DNA of 64,000 nt from Streptomyces kaniharaensis (GTDB lineage Bacteria; Actinomycetota; Actinomycetes; Streptomycetales; Streptomycetaceae), in the NCBI RefSeq assembly GCF_009569385.1, contig NZ_WBOF01000007.1:20722-84721 (forward strand), read 5' to 3'. A program made the translations under genes and the position numbers. The notes beneath the pieces were generated by a model. The model was not told the origin of the DNA, did no database searches, and saw only the letters and a program-made list of their open reading frames with translations. Each line of letters starts with the position of its first letter. Within the stretch, counting starts at the first letter, position 1. Below are positions 8,382-15,957 of this stretch, piece by piece.

Positions 8382-8453
8382 CGCGGAGAGTAGGCGCAAG
8401 ATCCCCGTGTCGATCTGACGTCCTAACGATCGGACGGACCGACAAATCCCTTG

Positions 8454-9305
8454 TCACTCGGGCCCCCGCAGCAGTTCCAGGGCGCTCTCCATCGACAGGT
8501 CGTCGCTGTCCTTCGTGTCCGTCCAACGCCTGAGCGTGCTGGCCACCGTACGCAGGACCTCGTCCGGCAGCCTCGCCGTGCGCAGCGTGTCGGCAGCCTC
8601 CTCCATCTCCGGTGCCCACCGCCACGCCCGTGCTGCCGTCTTGGCGATGTAGTCGGTTTCGACCAGGTAGCTGCCGGCCCGCTTGCCAGCCACGTCCAGC
8701 AGCGCCTGGTCAACGCCGTGGTGACGCGCCAGGGCGTAGGAGAGCGCAGCGAGCACCCGGCTGGCCTTCTGGTACGCCGTGTAGGACACCTTCAACGCGG
8801 AGGCCTGACCGATCTCCTCGCCCAGAACCGGCGTCGACACCGCGGTCCCGGAGAACAACGCAGTCACCAGCTCGGTGGCACCGGAAGGGCCGGAGAGGAA
8901 CAGTCGCGTCTGCTTTCCGCCGACCGGCGGGGAGCCGATCACCGAGCCGTCGACCACTGCTCGGGCGCTGCGGCCCACCAGGTCGGTAATGCGCTGCACC
9001 CGGTCCGGGCTGATCGCGTTGCCTTCCACGTAGACCCCGGTGAACCCATGCCCGGCGACCTCGTGGGCGACGTCCTCGGCCGCAGCCGGCGGACACAGGC
9101 TCAGCACGACCTCGGCCTGTTGGAACAGCTCGCCGAGCTCGGCCACCGGCTCCAGTCCGGCCTGCTCGGCACGCCGCCCAGTTGCGGCGCTCCGTCCGGC
9201 CGGGCACCACAGCACCCTGGTCCCGGCCGACATCGCGCAGGCCGCGACGGCCGCACCCATGCTCCCCGGGTGCAGCACTCCGAGAACCCGCTGATCAGGC
9301 GTCAC
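8454..9305 (-). CDS. NAD(P)-binding 6PGDH/beta-hydroxyacid-dehydrogenase-like protein (DUF1932)
   Basis: GTG at 9303-9305 overlaps the upstream gene's TGA (GTGA), giving 283 residues. The N-terminus has a Rossmann nucleotide-binding turn, GVLHPGSMGAAVA (about residues 8-20). The C-terminal helical domain carries SALKVSYTAYQKASRVLAAL, in which the Lys of ALKVSYTAYQK sits where DUF1932-type 6-phosphogluconate-dehydrogenase-like enzymes have their catalytic region. These enzymes are cytosolic oxidoreductases acting on hydroxyacids or imines. Third gene of a leftward operon with two P-loop kinase genes, so it probably works on the same small molecule. Substrate unknown. Confidence 0.75.
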   Translation of the reverse strand: MTPDQRVLGVLHPGSMGAAVAACAMSAGTRVLWCPAGRSAATGRRAEQAGLEPVAELGELFQQAEVVLSLCPPAAAEDVAHEVAGHGFTGVYVEGNAISPDRVQRITDLVGRSARAVVDGSVIGSPPVGGKQTRLFLSGPSGATELVTALFSGTAVSTPVLGEEIGQASALKVSYTAYQKASRVLAALSYALARHHGVDQALLDVAGKRAGSYLVETDYIAKTAARAWRWAPEMEEAADTLRTARLPDEVLRTVASTLRRWTDTKDSDDLSMESALELLRGPE

Positions 9306-10501
9306 CGGCCACCGCCCCGGACGAAAGCGAACGCCTCTGCGGCGGTGGGTGCGACGTGATCCGGCTTCACGCCGCCAGGCCAGGGGTGACCATGCGAGAT
9401 CCACACGGTGCGCAGCCCGGCCTTCCGGCCGCCGGCGACGTCCAGGTCGGCGTTGTCGCCGATCATCCACCCGCCCTGGGAGAGGTCCCGGCCGACGCTG
9501 GCGGCCGCGGCCTCGAAGATCTGGCGGTCCGGCTTCCGGGCGCCGACTTCCTCGGAGATGCACACGGCGCCGACCGCGTCGGCGATGCCGGACGCCGTCA
9601 GCTTGGCGCGCTGGATCTTCCCGCCGCCGTTGGTGACGACGACGACCTGGTGGCCAGCCTCCCGAACGGCGGTCAGTGCCTCGATCACGCCGGGGAACGG
9701 CTTCACCGACGCGGCGAGCTCCGGCTCGTACCGCGCCCAGAGTGCGCCAGCCGACTCGGGGAGGCCAAGCTCCGCGCACAAGCCCTCGACCAGGTTCACG
9801 TCCGCTCGGATCCGCATGGCTTCGAGCATCCGCTGCTCAACGACAGGGTCCAGACCGTGTTCCGTGCAGTACCCGGCCACCCAGGCCGCCACCGCGGAGA
9901 GCCGGTCGATCAGCGTGTCGTCGAAGTCGACCATCACCAGGTCGCCGCGTGGTGCGGTGAGCGCCTGGCGGATCTGCGCGGCGGCAGCCTCGGGCCCAAC
10001 CTCATCGGTGCGGATGGTCAGGTCGAAGCGGAAGCGCGGGTTGGCGTCGAGGTCGGCCCGGGTCGCATCCCACGCCGCCAGTCGCGCCGGAGTGTCCGCG
10101 TCGCCCCGGCCGATCGACCGCGCCTCGGTCACCTCCCGCGGGCACCACAGCAGAACGGTCAACCAGTCGCCTGCGTAGCCGGAGAGCACCGCCTGGACTC
10201 CGTCGACCTGGCCCAGGTGCATCACCGGGACCCCCGCCGCGAAGGCGTCGTCCAGGCCCGGCCGGTCCGTCACGTACGTGCTGTCGTACCTGGCGTTCTC
10301 GTACACCACTGCGCCCGCCCGTCGCAGTTCCTCCAACTGCTCCTGCGTGGCCATCCGGTAGCCAGCGGATCGGCCGGGCCCGGCCTTCAGCCGTGAGAAC
10401 AACTGGAAGTTGGGGTCGAGGCGACTCAGGGCCTGGGTGATGGTGTCCTTTCCCGTGGCCGGCGGACCGTAGAGCAGCACTCCCCGCTGTGTCCTGGTCA
10501 T
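9302..10501 (-). CDS. P-loop kinase fused to HAD hydrolase
   Basis: ATG at 10501 overlaps the previous gene's stop (ATGA); product 399 residues. Residues 12-19 are a Walker A loop (GPPATGKD) followed by a guanylate-kinase-like domain of about 180 residues. A complete HAD phosphohydrolase follows: motif I DFDDT (Asp192, Asp194), motif II VVTNG, a Lys in RKPDRQIF, and motif IV GDNADLD. A kinase and a phosphatase on one chain recall bifunctional phosphate-editing enzymes such as polynucleotide kinase/phosphatase, but a GMP-kinase-like fold suggests a small nucleotide-like substrate. It is coupled on both sides within a three-gene operon. Domain calls are firm; the substrate is unknown. Confidence 0.75.
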   Translation of the reverse strand: MTRTQRGVLLYGPPATGKDTITQALSRLDPNFQLFSRLKAGPGRSAGYRMATQEQLEELRRAGAVVYENARYDSTYVTDRPGLDDAFAAGVPVMHLGQVDGVQAVLSGYAGDWLTVLLWCPREVTEARSIGRGDADTPARLAAWDATRADLDANPRFRFDLTIRTDEVGPEAAAAQIRQALTAPRGDLVMVDFDDTLIDRLSAVAAWVAGYCTEHGLDPVVEQRMLEAMRIRADVNLVEGLCAELGLPESAGALWARYEPELAASVKPFPGVIEALTAVREAGHQVVVVTNGGGKIQRAKLTASGIADAVGAVCISEEVGARKPDRQIFEAAAASVGRDLSQGGWMIGDNADLDVAGGRKAGLRTVWISHGHPWPGGVKPDHVAPTAAEAFAFVRGGGR

Positions 10502-11538
10502 GCGCGCACCTCGGCGAGCGCGAGGCGAGCTTGGTCCGCCAGGGAGATCGCCGCGCCCATGCGGTTGTCCACCACCAGGTGCGGGACCACAGGCCGGGTT
10601 TCGACATCGATGGTGGCGATGTACTCCCCCCAGTTGGCAAGCTTCCACGTGTCGCGGGCTGCGGAGCGAAAGGTGATGTAGTCGCGCATGCTCTCGGCAT
10701 CGCACTGCACCCAGATCGGCGAGACGTCGACGCCCTGGGAGCGGCAGCGGTTGGCGAAGCGGGTCATCCAGCTCTCGTCCGTCATCTCAGCGATGAACGG
10801 GGCGGTCAGTACAGTGGAAATACCACAGGCGATGTTGGCGTAGGCGGCCTGCATCAGGCAGTCGTACTCCAGCGCCCGCACCCGCGTCCGGTACATCTCG
10901 GAGTGCCGGTCATTCGGATCCGAGCCGAGAGAGACCAGGAGCTGTTCGACCAGCGGCCTGGTGAGCGGGTCCTTGTCCAGGAGCGGCCACCCGGTCAGCT
11001 GCGTCAGAAACCTGGCGAATTCAGACTTCCCGGAGCCCGCGAACCCGCCGACCAGCACGATCGTGGGACGGTGCGGGTCTCCACCGGTGTGCCGTCGGCG
11101 CCACGCGTCCATGATCCGCTGCTGCAGCATCATGTTGTCGGATTCCGCGGTGCCCGGTGCGATGCGATGAAGCGCCCGCTCGACTGCCAGTACGTGAGCG
11201 CCGTTACGCGTTTCTGAAGTCGGCGTCAAAGCGAATGCCGCAGCATCCTCTCCAGGCAGAGGATTCCTGAAGCCGAGCTGGGGCTCGGTCGCGCGGTAGA
11301 GGGCGCAGTACGCGCGCCGATAGTCCGGGCCAGGGTAGATCTCACCCTGTTCATGCCCCCAGATCGTCTGGGCGTGAGCAGCGGGAACGCTCTTCAGCCC
11401 GGCCTGCTCAGCCACGATCCGCAGGCGCTCGCCGGCCTGCTCGAGTGTGAGGCCATGAGCTTCCCGTTGATCGCGCAGCTTGTCCGGCCGCCATCCGGGC
11501 CGAGCCCTCACCATGGCCTGTACCTCCGCTGTCTTCAT
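10498..11538 (-). CDS. XRE-type HTH fused to P-loop kinase
   Basis: This 346-residue protein opens with a Cro/C1-like HTH (about residues 15-80; LRDQREAHGLTLEQAGERLR). Near residue 165 it has a Walker A motif, GGFAGSGKSEFA, inside an AAA_33/adenylylsulfate-kinase-like domain, followed by a DKD motif. It is first in the leftward operon. No clear Shine-Dalgarno precedes ATG 11538, so translation may be leaderless or weak. A DNA-binding domain joined to a kinase could autoregulate the operon in response to its own substrate; this is inference. Family names are by motif only. Confidence 0.7.
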   Translation of the reverse strand: MKTAEVQAMVRARPGWRPDKLRDQREAHGLTLEQAGERLRIVAEQAGLKSVPAAHAQTIWGHEQGEIYPGPDYRRAYCALYRATEPQLGFRNPLPGEDAAAFALTPTSETRNGAHVLAVERALHRIAPGTAESDNMMLQQRIMDAWRRRHTGGDPHRPTIVLVGGFAGSGKSEFARFLTQLTGWPLLDKDPLTRPLVEQLLVSLGSDPNDRHSEMYRTRVRALEYDCLMQAAYANIACGISTVLTAPFIAEMTDESWMTRFANRCRSQGVDVSPIWVQCDAESMRDYITFRSAARDTWKLANWGEYIATIDVETRPVVPHLVVDNRMGAAISLADQARLALAEVRA

Positions 11539-11703
11539 ACTCGGGAGCGTAGGACTCGAGTTCGGAAACTCATGTATACGCGGACATTGAAAACGTATTG
11601 ATGGAGCTGGTTATGGATCTCACCACGGGGATGTGATGGTCACTCACCTGGGAGTCGGATTTGATCGAAGCATCAAGAACCGGCCCAAGGGAGTGCCTGT
11701 TGA

Positions 11704-12042
11704 TCACGTTCTATGGAAGAGCGCCTGCTCGACTCGCTCAAGGCGGGCAGTCAGGTCGGCAACCTGTCGCTGCAGGTCCTGGACCTCGGAGGACGGTTGG
11801 CCTTCGTCAGGCGACTGCCGCACGAAGCTCCCCTTCCCCTGGTGCGAGTAGATCAGCTCAGCCGAGCGGAGCTCCGCGAGCGCCCGCTGCACCGTCCCGT
11901 GGGCAACCCCGTAGTGAGTAGCCAGCTCGCGGGTGCTGGGCAGCTTGTGGCCCGGCCGAAGTTTGCCTAGACGGATCTGATCGCGCACGTCCTCCACGAT
12001 CCGCTGGTAGGGCTGGGCGAACTGATCAGTCATGAGCCACAT
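11704..12042 (-). CDS. Short GntR-family regulator (KorSA-like position)
   Basis: The 112-residue product has a GntR winged HTH at residues 10-75 (QIRLGKLRPGHKLPSTRELA then GTVQRALAELR). A short heptad-like coiled coil (LQRQVADLTARLERVEQAL) replaces the usual effector domain. ATG 12042 is preceded by GGAGG 9-10 bases upstream; an in-frame ATG nine bases on is possible. It is transcribed divergently from the transfer-type operon at 12221. In Streptomyces conjugative elements a GntR regulator of the KorSA type represses transfer genes, so a kor role is a reasonable inference. It probably represses its own promoter through the shared 180-bp region. Confidence 0.8.
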   Translation of the reverse strand: MWLMTDQFAQPYQRIVEDVRDQIRLGKLRPGHKLPSTRELATHYGVAHGTVQRALAELRSAELIYSHQGKGSFVRQSPDEGQPSSEVQDLQRQVADLTARLERVEQALFHRT

Positions 12043-12220
12043 CGTAGAGGCACCTCCCCGTCATAGATAGCTTCACCGACTTAGTTGACACAGTCGGAAC
12101 TGTATCAGCTAAGCTGGCTAAGCCAACACGGAAGTGCTCGTGAAAACGGCAAGGCCCCGGTGCGCCTGGACAGCTTCCACCGGGGCCTCCACGGACCAGC
12201 TCGTCAAGGAGAGATCCGCA
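12043..12220. promoter_or_regulatory. Divergent promoter/operator of GntR gene and transfer operon
   Basis: TTGACA (12085-12090) is a good -35; TAAGCT (12110-12115) is a possible -10 at 19 bp. Between and around them are ACAGT-CGGA-ACTGT (12090-12103) and tandem AGCTAAGCTGGCTAAGC, which could be operators for the divergent GntR protein. AAGGAGA precedes the ATG at 12221. Confidence 0.5.
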
Positions 12221-12526
12221 ATGACCAGCATGACCGACTCGCACGAGGGCCAGAACACCGCCCCCACGATCAACCACCAGCTGATCACGGGCCTCGAGGG
12301 CCAGTACGAGGCCAAGGTCCTCGCGCTCGTGATCCGGGACCTGTCGACCGTCGCCCCGGCCGCCGGCGAGAGCGTCGTGATGAAGCTCGTCGCCGAGGTC
12401 TGGAAGCAGGCCGCGGACCACATCGAGAAGGCCGCCACGACCTGGACCCACATCAGCTGGTTCATCCAGGACGCCATCAGCCGCTTCGTCCAGCCGGCGG
12501 CCCAGCCGCAGACGGCGGGGTGCTGA
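12221..12526 (+). CDS. Small hypothetical, first gene of transfer-type operon
   Basis: A 101-residue protein with a strong AAGGAGA site before ATG 12221. The sequence is largely helical with Trp and His (HIEKAATTWTHISWFIQDAI near residues 68-87), with no transmembrane segment or known motif. It begins a run of small, tightly packed or overlapping rightward genes under the divergent GntR promoter, typical of the early part of actinobacterial conjugation modules. Function unknown. Confidence 0.7.
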   Translation: MTSMTDSHEGQNTAPTINHQLITGLEGQYEAKVLALVIRDLSTVAPAAGESVVMKLVAEVWKQAADHIEKAATTWTHISWFIQDAISRFVQPAAQPQTAGC

Positions 12527-12528
12527 CC

Positions 12529-12714
12529 ATGGCGCAGCAGACGCCGCCGCAGACGGCGGAGCAGGCCAAAGCCGTCGCGGAGCGCGCCGGAGCGTTTCAC
12601 GCCGCGATCCACTCGGCCCGGACGCCGGACCAGATCCGAGAGGTCTGCGTCGCCGCGGCCGCCGACTTCACCGCCCGCCACGGCCAGCCGGCCGGGCCGG
12701 GGGTGTCGCAGTGA
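12529..12714 (+). CDS. Small helical hypothetical (61 aa)
   Basis: ATG lies 2 bp after the previous stop, and the TGA overlaps the next GTG. The 61-residue, Ala/Gln-rich product is predicted helical (TAEQAKAVAERAGAFHAAIH) with one Cys. Its place in the coupled gene chain is the main evidence that it is real. No family. Confidence 0.6.
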   Translation: MAQQTPPQTAEQAKAVAERAGAFHAAIHSARTPDQIREVCVAAAADFTARHGQPAGPGVSQ

Positions 12715-12845
12715 GGATCACCGACACGACCGCCGCCGCCCCGACGCCCATTCCGCCCATCGACTCCAAGCAGATCGCCGACGCCGCCAAGGCCGCCGGC
12801 CGCCTGCTCGCCGGCCTGCTCAGCCGCAAGGGGGGTGGAAAGTGA
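12711..12845 (+). CDS. 44-aa hypothetical, overlapped on both sides
   Basis: GTG start inside GTGA of the previous gene; stop inside GTGA of the next. The peptide has a Pro/Thr-rich N-terminus, then a short amphipathic helix (DAAKAAGRLLAGLLSRK) with a basic C-terminus that might touch membrane. Too short for homology judgement; the support is translational coupling. Confidence 0.5.
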   Translation: MRITDTTAAAPTPIPPIDSKQIADAAKAAGRLLAGLLSRKGGGK

Positions 12846-13012
12846 CCAGCGAGCAGCTGCACTCCGCCGTTGCGAACCTCAGCAGTGAGATCGCCGCGCA
12901 CACCACCACCCACGGCATGACCGGCCAGTTCCCGGCCGACGCCCAGATCCCCAGCCCGCAGCCGGTCCCGCAGCCGGCCGACGGCCGGGGCGCGGCGGGA
13001 GGTGCGTCCTGA
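12842..13012 (+). CDS. 56-aa hypothetical
   Basis: GTG at 12842 overlaps the upstream TGA and its own TGA overlaps the next ATG (TGATG). The N-terminal half looks helical (SEQLHSAVANLSSEIAAH); the C-terminus is Pro/Gly-rich. Part of the same coupled cluster; function unknown. Confidence 0.5.
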   Translation: MTSEQLHSAVANLSSEIAAHTTTHGMTGQFPADAQIPSPQPVPQPADGRGAAGGAS

Positions 13013-13302
13013 TGGCGGGACGAATCGCCGCGTTCTTCGGCCTCGGCTCCAGCAACTCGGGCTCCGGCACCTCCGGCGGTACGAGTGCTCGGAGCGGCAG
13101 GAGCTCGTCGAGGGGCTGGCGCCCGGCGGTGCCGCTGCCCGGCGGGCGCGAGGTCCACCCGGCGCCGGCGGCGACCGACCGGTCCGGCCGCCGGGTGTAC
13201 TCGCCGGACCCGTACACCGGGCCGAACGCCTCCGCCACGCGCCGCAACTTCGGGCGTCCGGGGCCGTGGCCCGAGCCGCCCGCCGGTAGCCCCCGCGAGT
13301 AA
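13012..13302 (+). CDS. 96-aa basic Ser/Gly/Pro-rich protein
   Basis: ATG shares a base with the previous stop. The short hydrophobic start (RIAAFFGLG) is followed by a Ser/Gly/Arg-rich linker and a Pro-rich tail with YSPDPYTGP; most of it would be disordered. It is last in the first chain of coupled small genes, before a 600-bp gap. No known motif. Confidence 0.55.
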   Translation: MAGRIAAFFGLGSSNSGSGTSGGTSARSGRSSSRGWRPAVPLPGGREVHPAPAATDRSGRRVYSPDPYTGPNASATRRNFGRPGPWPEPPAGSPRE

Positions 13303-13920
13303 GTCCGGACCGTCCTCCCCTTTCCCCTTCTCCTGCAGTTCGGCTCCCGCCGCCTGCCACCGGAACCGTCCTGGCATGCCCATGCCGTGACGGGGCCGGG
13401 AGTGGTGCGGCGGGCCCTCCCGGGCCCAGCACCTGACGCACGACCAGCAGCACCCGGAAGTCCGGCCCGAGGGGGCCAGGCCAAGGAAGTGCCCGTTGCT
13501 TCACAACTCCACAGCGCGACATCAGAGAACAACTCAGAGAACGGCCCCGAGGCCCGCGAGCGTGACGCCGCCCTGGGGTGCACCACCCGACTGCTTCCGC
13601 AGCACCTTCGGCACGGGGACACCGCCGCCCCGCTCAATCCAGGCGCGATCGACCCGGCACCCGGCCGGGCGGTGAGCGGCCGATCCGCCCTCCTTCGGCA
13701 CGAGGGCCCGGCCGTCACGCACCCCGCACCACCGTGAACCCACTGCTCCACCCCGGCGCTCCGGACGGCCAGCCAGGCCGCGAGCGCCCCCGCGCCCCGG
13801 GCCCGGCCGGTGCCACCGCATCAACGGTGCGCACCGGCCGCCGGGCTTCCGGCCACCCGAACCAAATCTCCCGGCGCCGAACCGGCCCGGGAACCCCTCG
13901 ACATCCGTCAGGAGAAGCTC
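13303..13920. other. 618-bp gap within the transfer region
   Basis: No gene is supported. A GTG-initiated open frame (13387-13737) lacks a ribosome binding site and would encode Pro/Arg-rich low-complexity sequence. AT-richer sequence at 13497-13545 could hold a promoter for the following genes. GTCAGGAGAAG at 13908 is the ribosome binding site of the next gene. Confidence 0.4.
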
Positions 13921-14151
13921 ATGGTCACCAACCACATCGGGCCCGACGCCGTCATCCACGGCACCGTCATCCAGACGTCGGGCGGCACCACCGTCCCCGG
14001 CGCCCGGCGCACCGTCGTCAACAGCATCTCCGGCGCCCGGATCGCTGGCCTGGTCATCCAAGCCGGCGCCGTGAACGGCCTGGACCTCGGCGACGAGGAC
14101 ACCGCTGAGAGCACCGCGCCCGGCACCGGCCAGGACCCGCAGACGCGCTGA
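13921..14151 (+). CDS. Small protein with RHIM-like (PP-type) amyloid motif
   Basis: CAGGAG precedes ATG 13921; product 76 residues. It contains NSISGARIAGLVIQAGAVNG (about residues 38-57), which closely follows the N-x-hydrophobic-G...G-x-V-hydrophobic-Q-A-G-x-V-x-G pattern of the pseudo-palindromic RHIM-related signalling motifs in actinobacterial NLR-like proteins. A second, looser copy is HGTVIQTSG near residues 14-22. The tail is acidic and Pro/Thr-rich. Such motifs nucleate functional amyloids that pass a signal to a partner carrying the same motif. No other domain is present, so it would be a stand-alone adaptor. Motif assignment is by eye. Confidence 0.6.
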   Translation: MVTNHIGPDAVIHGTVIQTSGGTTVPGARRTVVNSISGARIAGLVIQAGAVNGLDLGDEDTAESTAPGTGQDPQTR

Positions 14152-14349
14152 ACCGCCTCTCACCCCGGCCCGGCCGCCGACCCGCACCAGCGAGGCCGGC
14201 GGCCGGGCGGCACCCCGTCCCGCCCGCACCCGTAGCTGCCCTGGACCGCCGACACCGCGACCCGGCCCTCGCCGGACCGCCGGCCGCCCAGGGGAGCCAC
14301 GGGCCCGCCCCGAACTCCACCACTTGTCGCTCCTCCGAAAGGCGCGCAC

Positions 14350-14484
14350 ATGACGTTCGACCAGGTCTTCTTCGCCTTCTTCGCCACCTGCACCGTCACG
14401 AGCCTGTGCTTGCTGCTGGCGCGGTACGCGGAAGCCCACCTCATCCCGCCCTACCTCGACCGACTGGAGGCCGACGATGCATGA
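14350..14484 (+). CDS. 44-aa single-pass membrane protein
   Basis: GAAAGG precedes ATG 14350. The peptide has one hydrophobic helix (residues 5-23, FFAFFATCTVTSLCLLLA) and a charged C-terminus with YLDRLEADDA. A 14-codon frame (14477-14521) overlaps its end and may couple it to the next GTG. It begins the run of membrane-protein genes leading to traB. Function unknown. Confidence 0.55.
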   Translation: MTFDQVFFAFFATCTVTSLCLLLARYAEAHLIPPYLDRLEADDA

Positions 14485-14517
14485 CCCCGCCCCGGACGGC
14501 GGACCGGAGGTGACGAC

Positions 14518-15069
14518 GTGACCGTCACACCCGAGGTCCCGCCGCGCCCCGCGTACGACCCCGCCGTCCCGGAGCACACCGAGCCCGCGGACCTGGCCAA
14601 GCACCACCCCGGCTACGACGGGGACGGCCTGGCGGAGCTGGCGCAGGAACTGCGCCAATCCCGCCTGGACGCCGCGATCCCGCTCAAGGCCGACGACGCG
14701 GGCCACTTGATCGACTGGGCCCGCGTCAAGCGCGCCGCCTCCGCCATCAGGCGGGCGGCGCAGGCCTGGCCCAACCTCGCGGCTGCCGCCGTCGCGGCCG
14801 TCGGCCCGGCCTGGCTGTGGCGCGGCGTGGTGGAGGACTGCTCGCACTCCTTCCGCCCCGCCGCCGACGTCGCCGACCCGGGCCTCGGCCTCGGGCTGAT
14901 GACGCTCGTCGGTGTCCTGGTCCTGCGCTCCCGGCTGCGCGGCGTCGTGCTGCGCACCGCGCTGCGGATGACGGCCTGGGCGGTGGTGTTCGGCACCCTC
15001 GCCTACGGACCGGCCCGCGCCTGGGCCGGTGCCCTCCTGGGCTCCGTCTTCACCGGGGCCCTCCGGTGA
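14518..15069 (+). CDS. Membrane protein, transfer region (183 aa)
   Basis: GTG 14518 follows GGAGG at good distance. The N-terminal ~80 residues are soluble and acidic. Two or three hydrophobic segments follow: about 85-105, 121-137 (LGLMTLVGVLVL) and 150-180. It overlaps the next gene by GTGA. Position and topology resemble Spd-type spread proteins of Streptomyces conjugative plasmids, which act with TraB in moving plasmid DNA along the mycelium; sequence similarity to a named Spd protein was not recognised. Confidence 0.65.
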   Translation: MTVTPEVPPRPAYDPAVPEHTEPADLAKHHPGYDGDGLAELAQELRQSRLDAAIPLKADDAGHLIDWARVKRAASAIRRAAQAWPNLAAAAVAAVGPAWLWRGVVEDCSHSFRPAADVADPGLGLGLMTLVGVLVLRSRLRGVVLRTALRMTAWAVVFGTLAYGPARAWAGALLGSVFTGALR

Positions 15070-15320
15070 GCGGGGCCGACACCGCCGACAGGATCCCGCT
15101 GCTGCCCGAGCTCATCCTGCCGGTGACCGAGTTCGGCTACGCGTGGGCGGCGGCGCTGGCCGTCGCCTGCTTCGTGCTGGCCGTGGTGCTCGTGTGGGTG
15201 CCCGTCAAGCACGTGGTCCTGCGCGGACTCCGGGACCTCGTCGCCCAGACCGCTCTCATCTCCTTCTGCTGGGCGGCTCTGTCCATCGCATTCGCCTACG
15301 CCTGGGAGATCAGCCAGTGA
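15066..15320 (+). CDS. 84-aa two-helix membrane protein
   Basis: GTG overlaps the previous TGA and its own TGA overlaps the next GTG. Two transmembrane segments are clear (about residues 25-47, AALAVACFVLAVVLVWVPV; and 62-80, ALISFCWAALSIAFAYA), separated by a short basic loop. Probably part of the Spd-like membrane set before traB. No known family. Confidence 0.65.
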   Translation: MSGADTADRIPLLPELILPVTEFGYAWAAALAVACFVLAVVLVWVPVKHVVLRGLRDLVAQTALISFCWAALSIAFAYAWEISQ

Positions 15321-15832
15321 AGCTCGACATCACGCACATCGTCACCCTCGCCGGATCCGGCTTCGGCTTCCTGCTGTGCGTCAGCACCCTCGGCTTCTAC
15401 TTCTTCAAGAACGGCCGCAAGTTCAAGTTCGTCACCAAGAAGAAGTTCTGGATGCCGTACGTGCTGGGCCTCGGCGTGATGGTGCTGGCGTCCTCGTGCG
15501 CCGGCGGCCTGCTCGCCCTGGTCTCCGGATTCTTCACCGGCGCCGGCAACCAGGGCGGCACCCTGGTCAGCCGCGGCCTGGTCGGCGGCGACGGCGCCGC
15601 GCCGGTGGCCCAGCACACCCAGCTCACCTACTCCGGCTCCTGGATCGCCCTGGCGGTCCTGGTGTTCGCCGGGCTCTTCCTCTGGTTCGCCAAGAAGTGG
15701 GAGGAGCGCCTGCTCATGCTCTCCGGCGCTCTGACCGGCTCCACCTGGGGCCTGTCCATCTCCCTCGGCGGCCTGGCTGCCTGGTCGGGCATCCCGCTCG
15801 CCAACTGGCTCGGCCACCTGATCATCGGCTGA
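15317..15832 (+). CDS. Multi-pass membrane protein before traB
   Basis: GTG start in GTGA overlap; 171 residues. Four to five hydrophobic segments (about 8-30, 45-72, 108-125, 133-150, 155-170) alternate with a basic cytoplasmic-type loop (KNGRKFKFVTKKKFW, residues 32-46). The coupled order of small membrane genes then TraB is characteristic of Streptomyces plasmid transfer operons. It may anchor or assist the TraB translocase. Function inferred from context only. Confidence 0.65.
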   Translation: MKLDITHIVTLAGSGFGFLLCVSTLGFYFFKNGRKFKFVTKKKFWMPYVLGLGVMVLASSCAGGLLALVSGFFTGAGNQGGTLVSRGLVGGDGAAPVAQHTQLTYSGSWIALAVLVFAGLFLWFAKKWEERLLMLSGALTGSTWGLSISLGGLAAWSGIPLANWLGHLIIG

Positions 15833-15957
15833 CCCCGGCCCGTGATGGGCGCCCCGGACCCGCCCGCCCGCACCACGCGGCGCGGCGGCGCCGGGGCGTC
15901 CACCCTAGACCGGACCAACCCCGCCCAACCCCAACCCCTTGGAGCCTGGAGGCCCCG

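Larger units (their letters stand above)
7294..8453. other. Non-coding origin-like region upstream of the initiator gene
   Basis: About 1.16 kb without a convincing gene. It holds two perfect DnaA-box 9-mers (7709-7717 and 8373-8381), a run of short GC hairpins (7671-7905), a family of TGGAAAG/TTGGAAG short repeats (near 7804, 7894, 7935, 7970, 8018 and 8051), an 11-bp inverted repeat (8143-8153 with 8188-8198) and a strong terminator hairpin at its right edge. It also must contain the promoter of the leftward initiator operon. The combination is what one expects of a plasmid replication or control region. Confidence 0.5.

Noticed and set aside
13387..13737. Open frame in the transfer-region gap
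   Set aside because: No ribosome binding site and Pro/Arg-rich composition.
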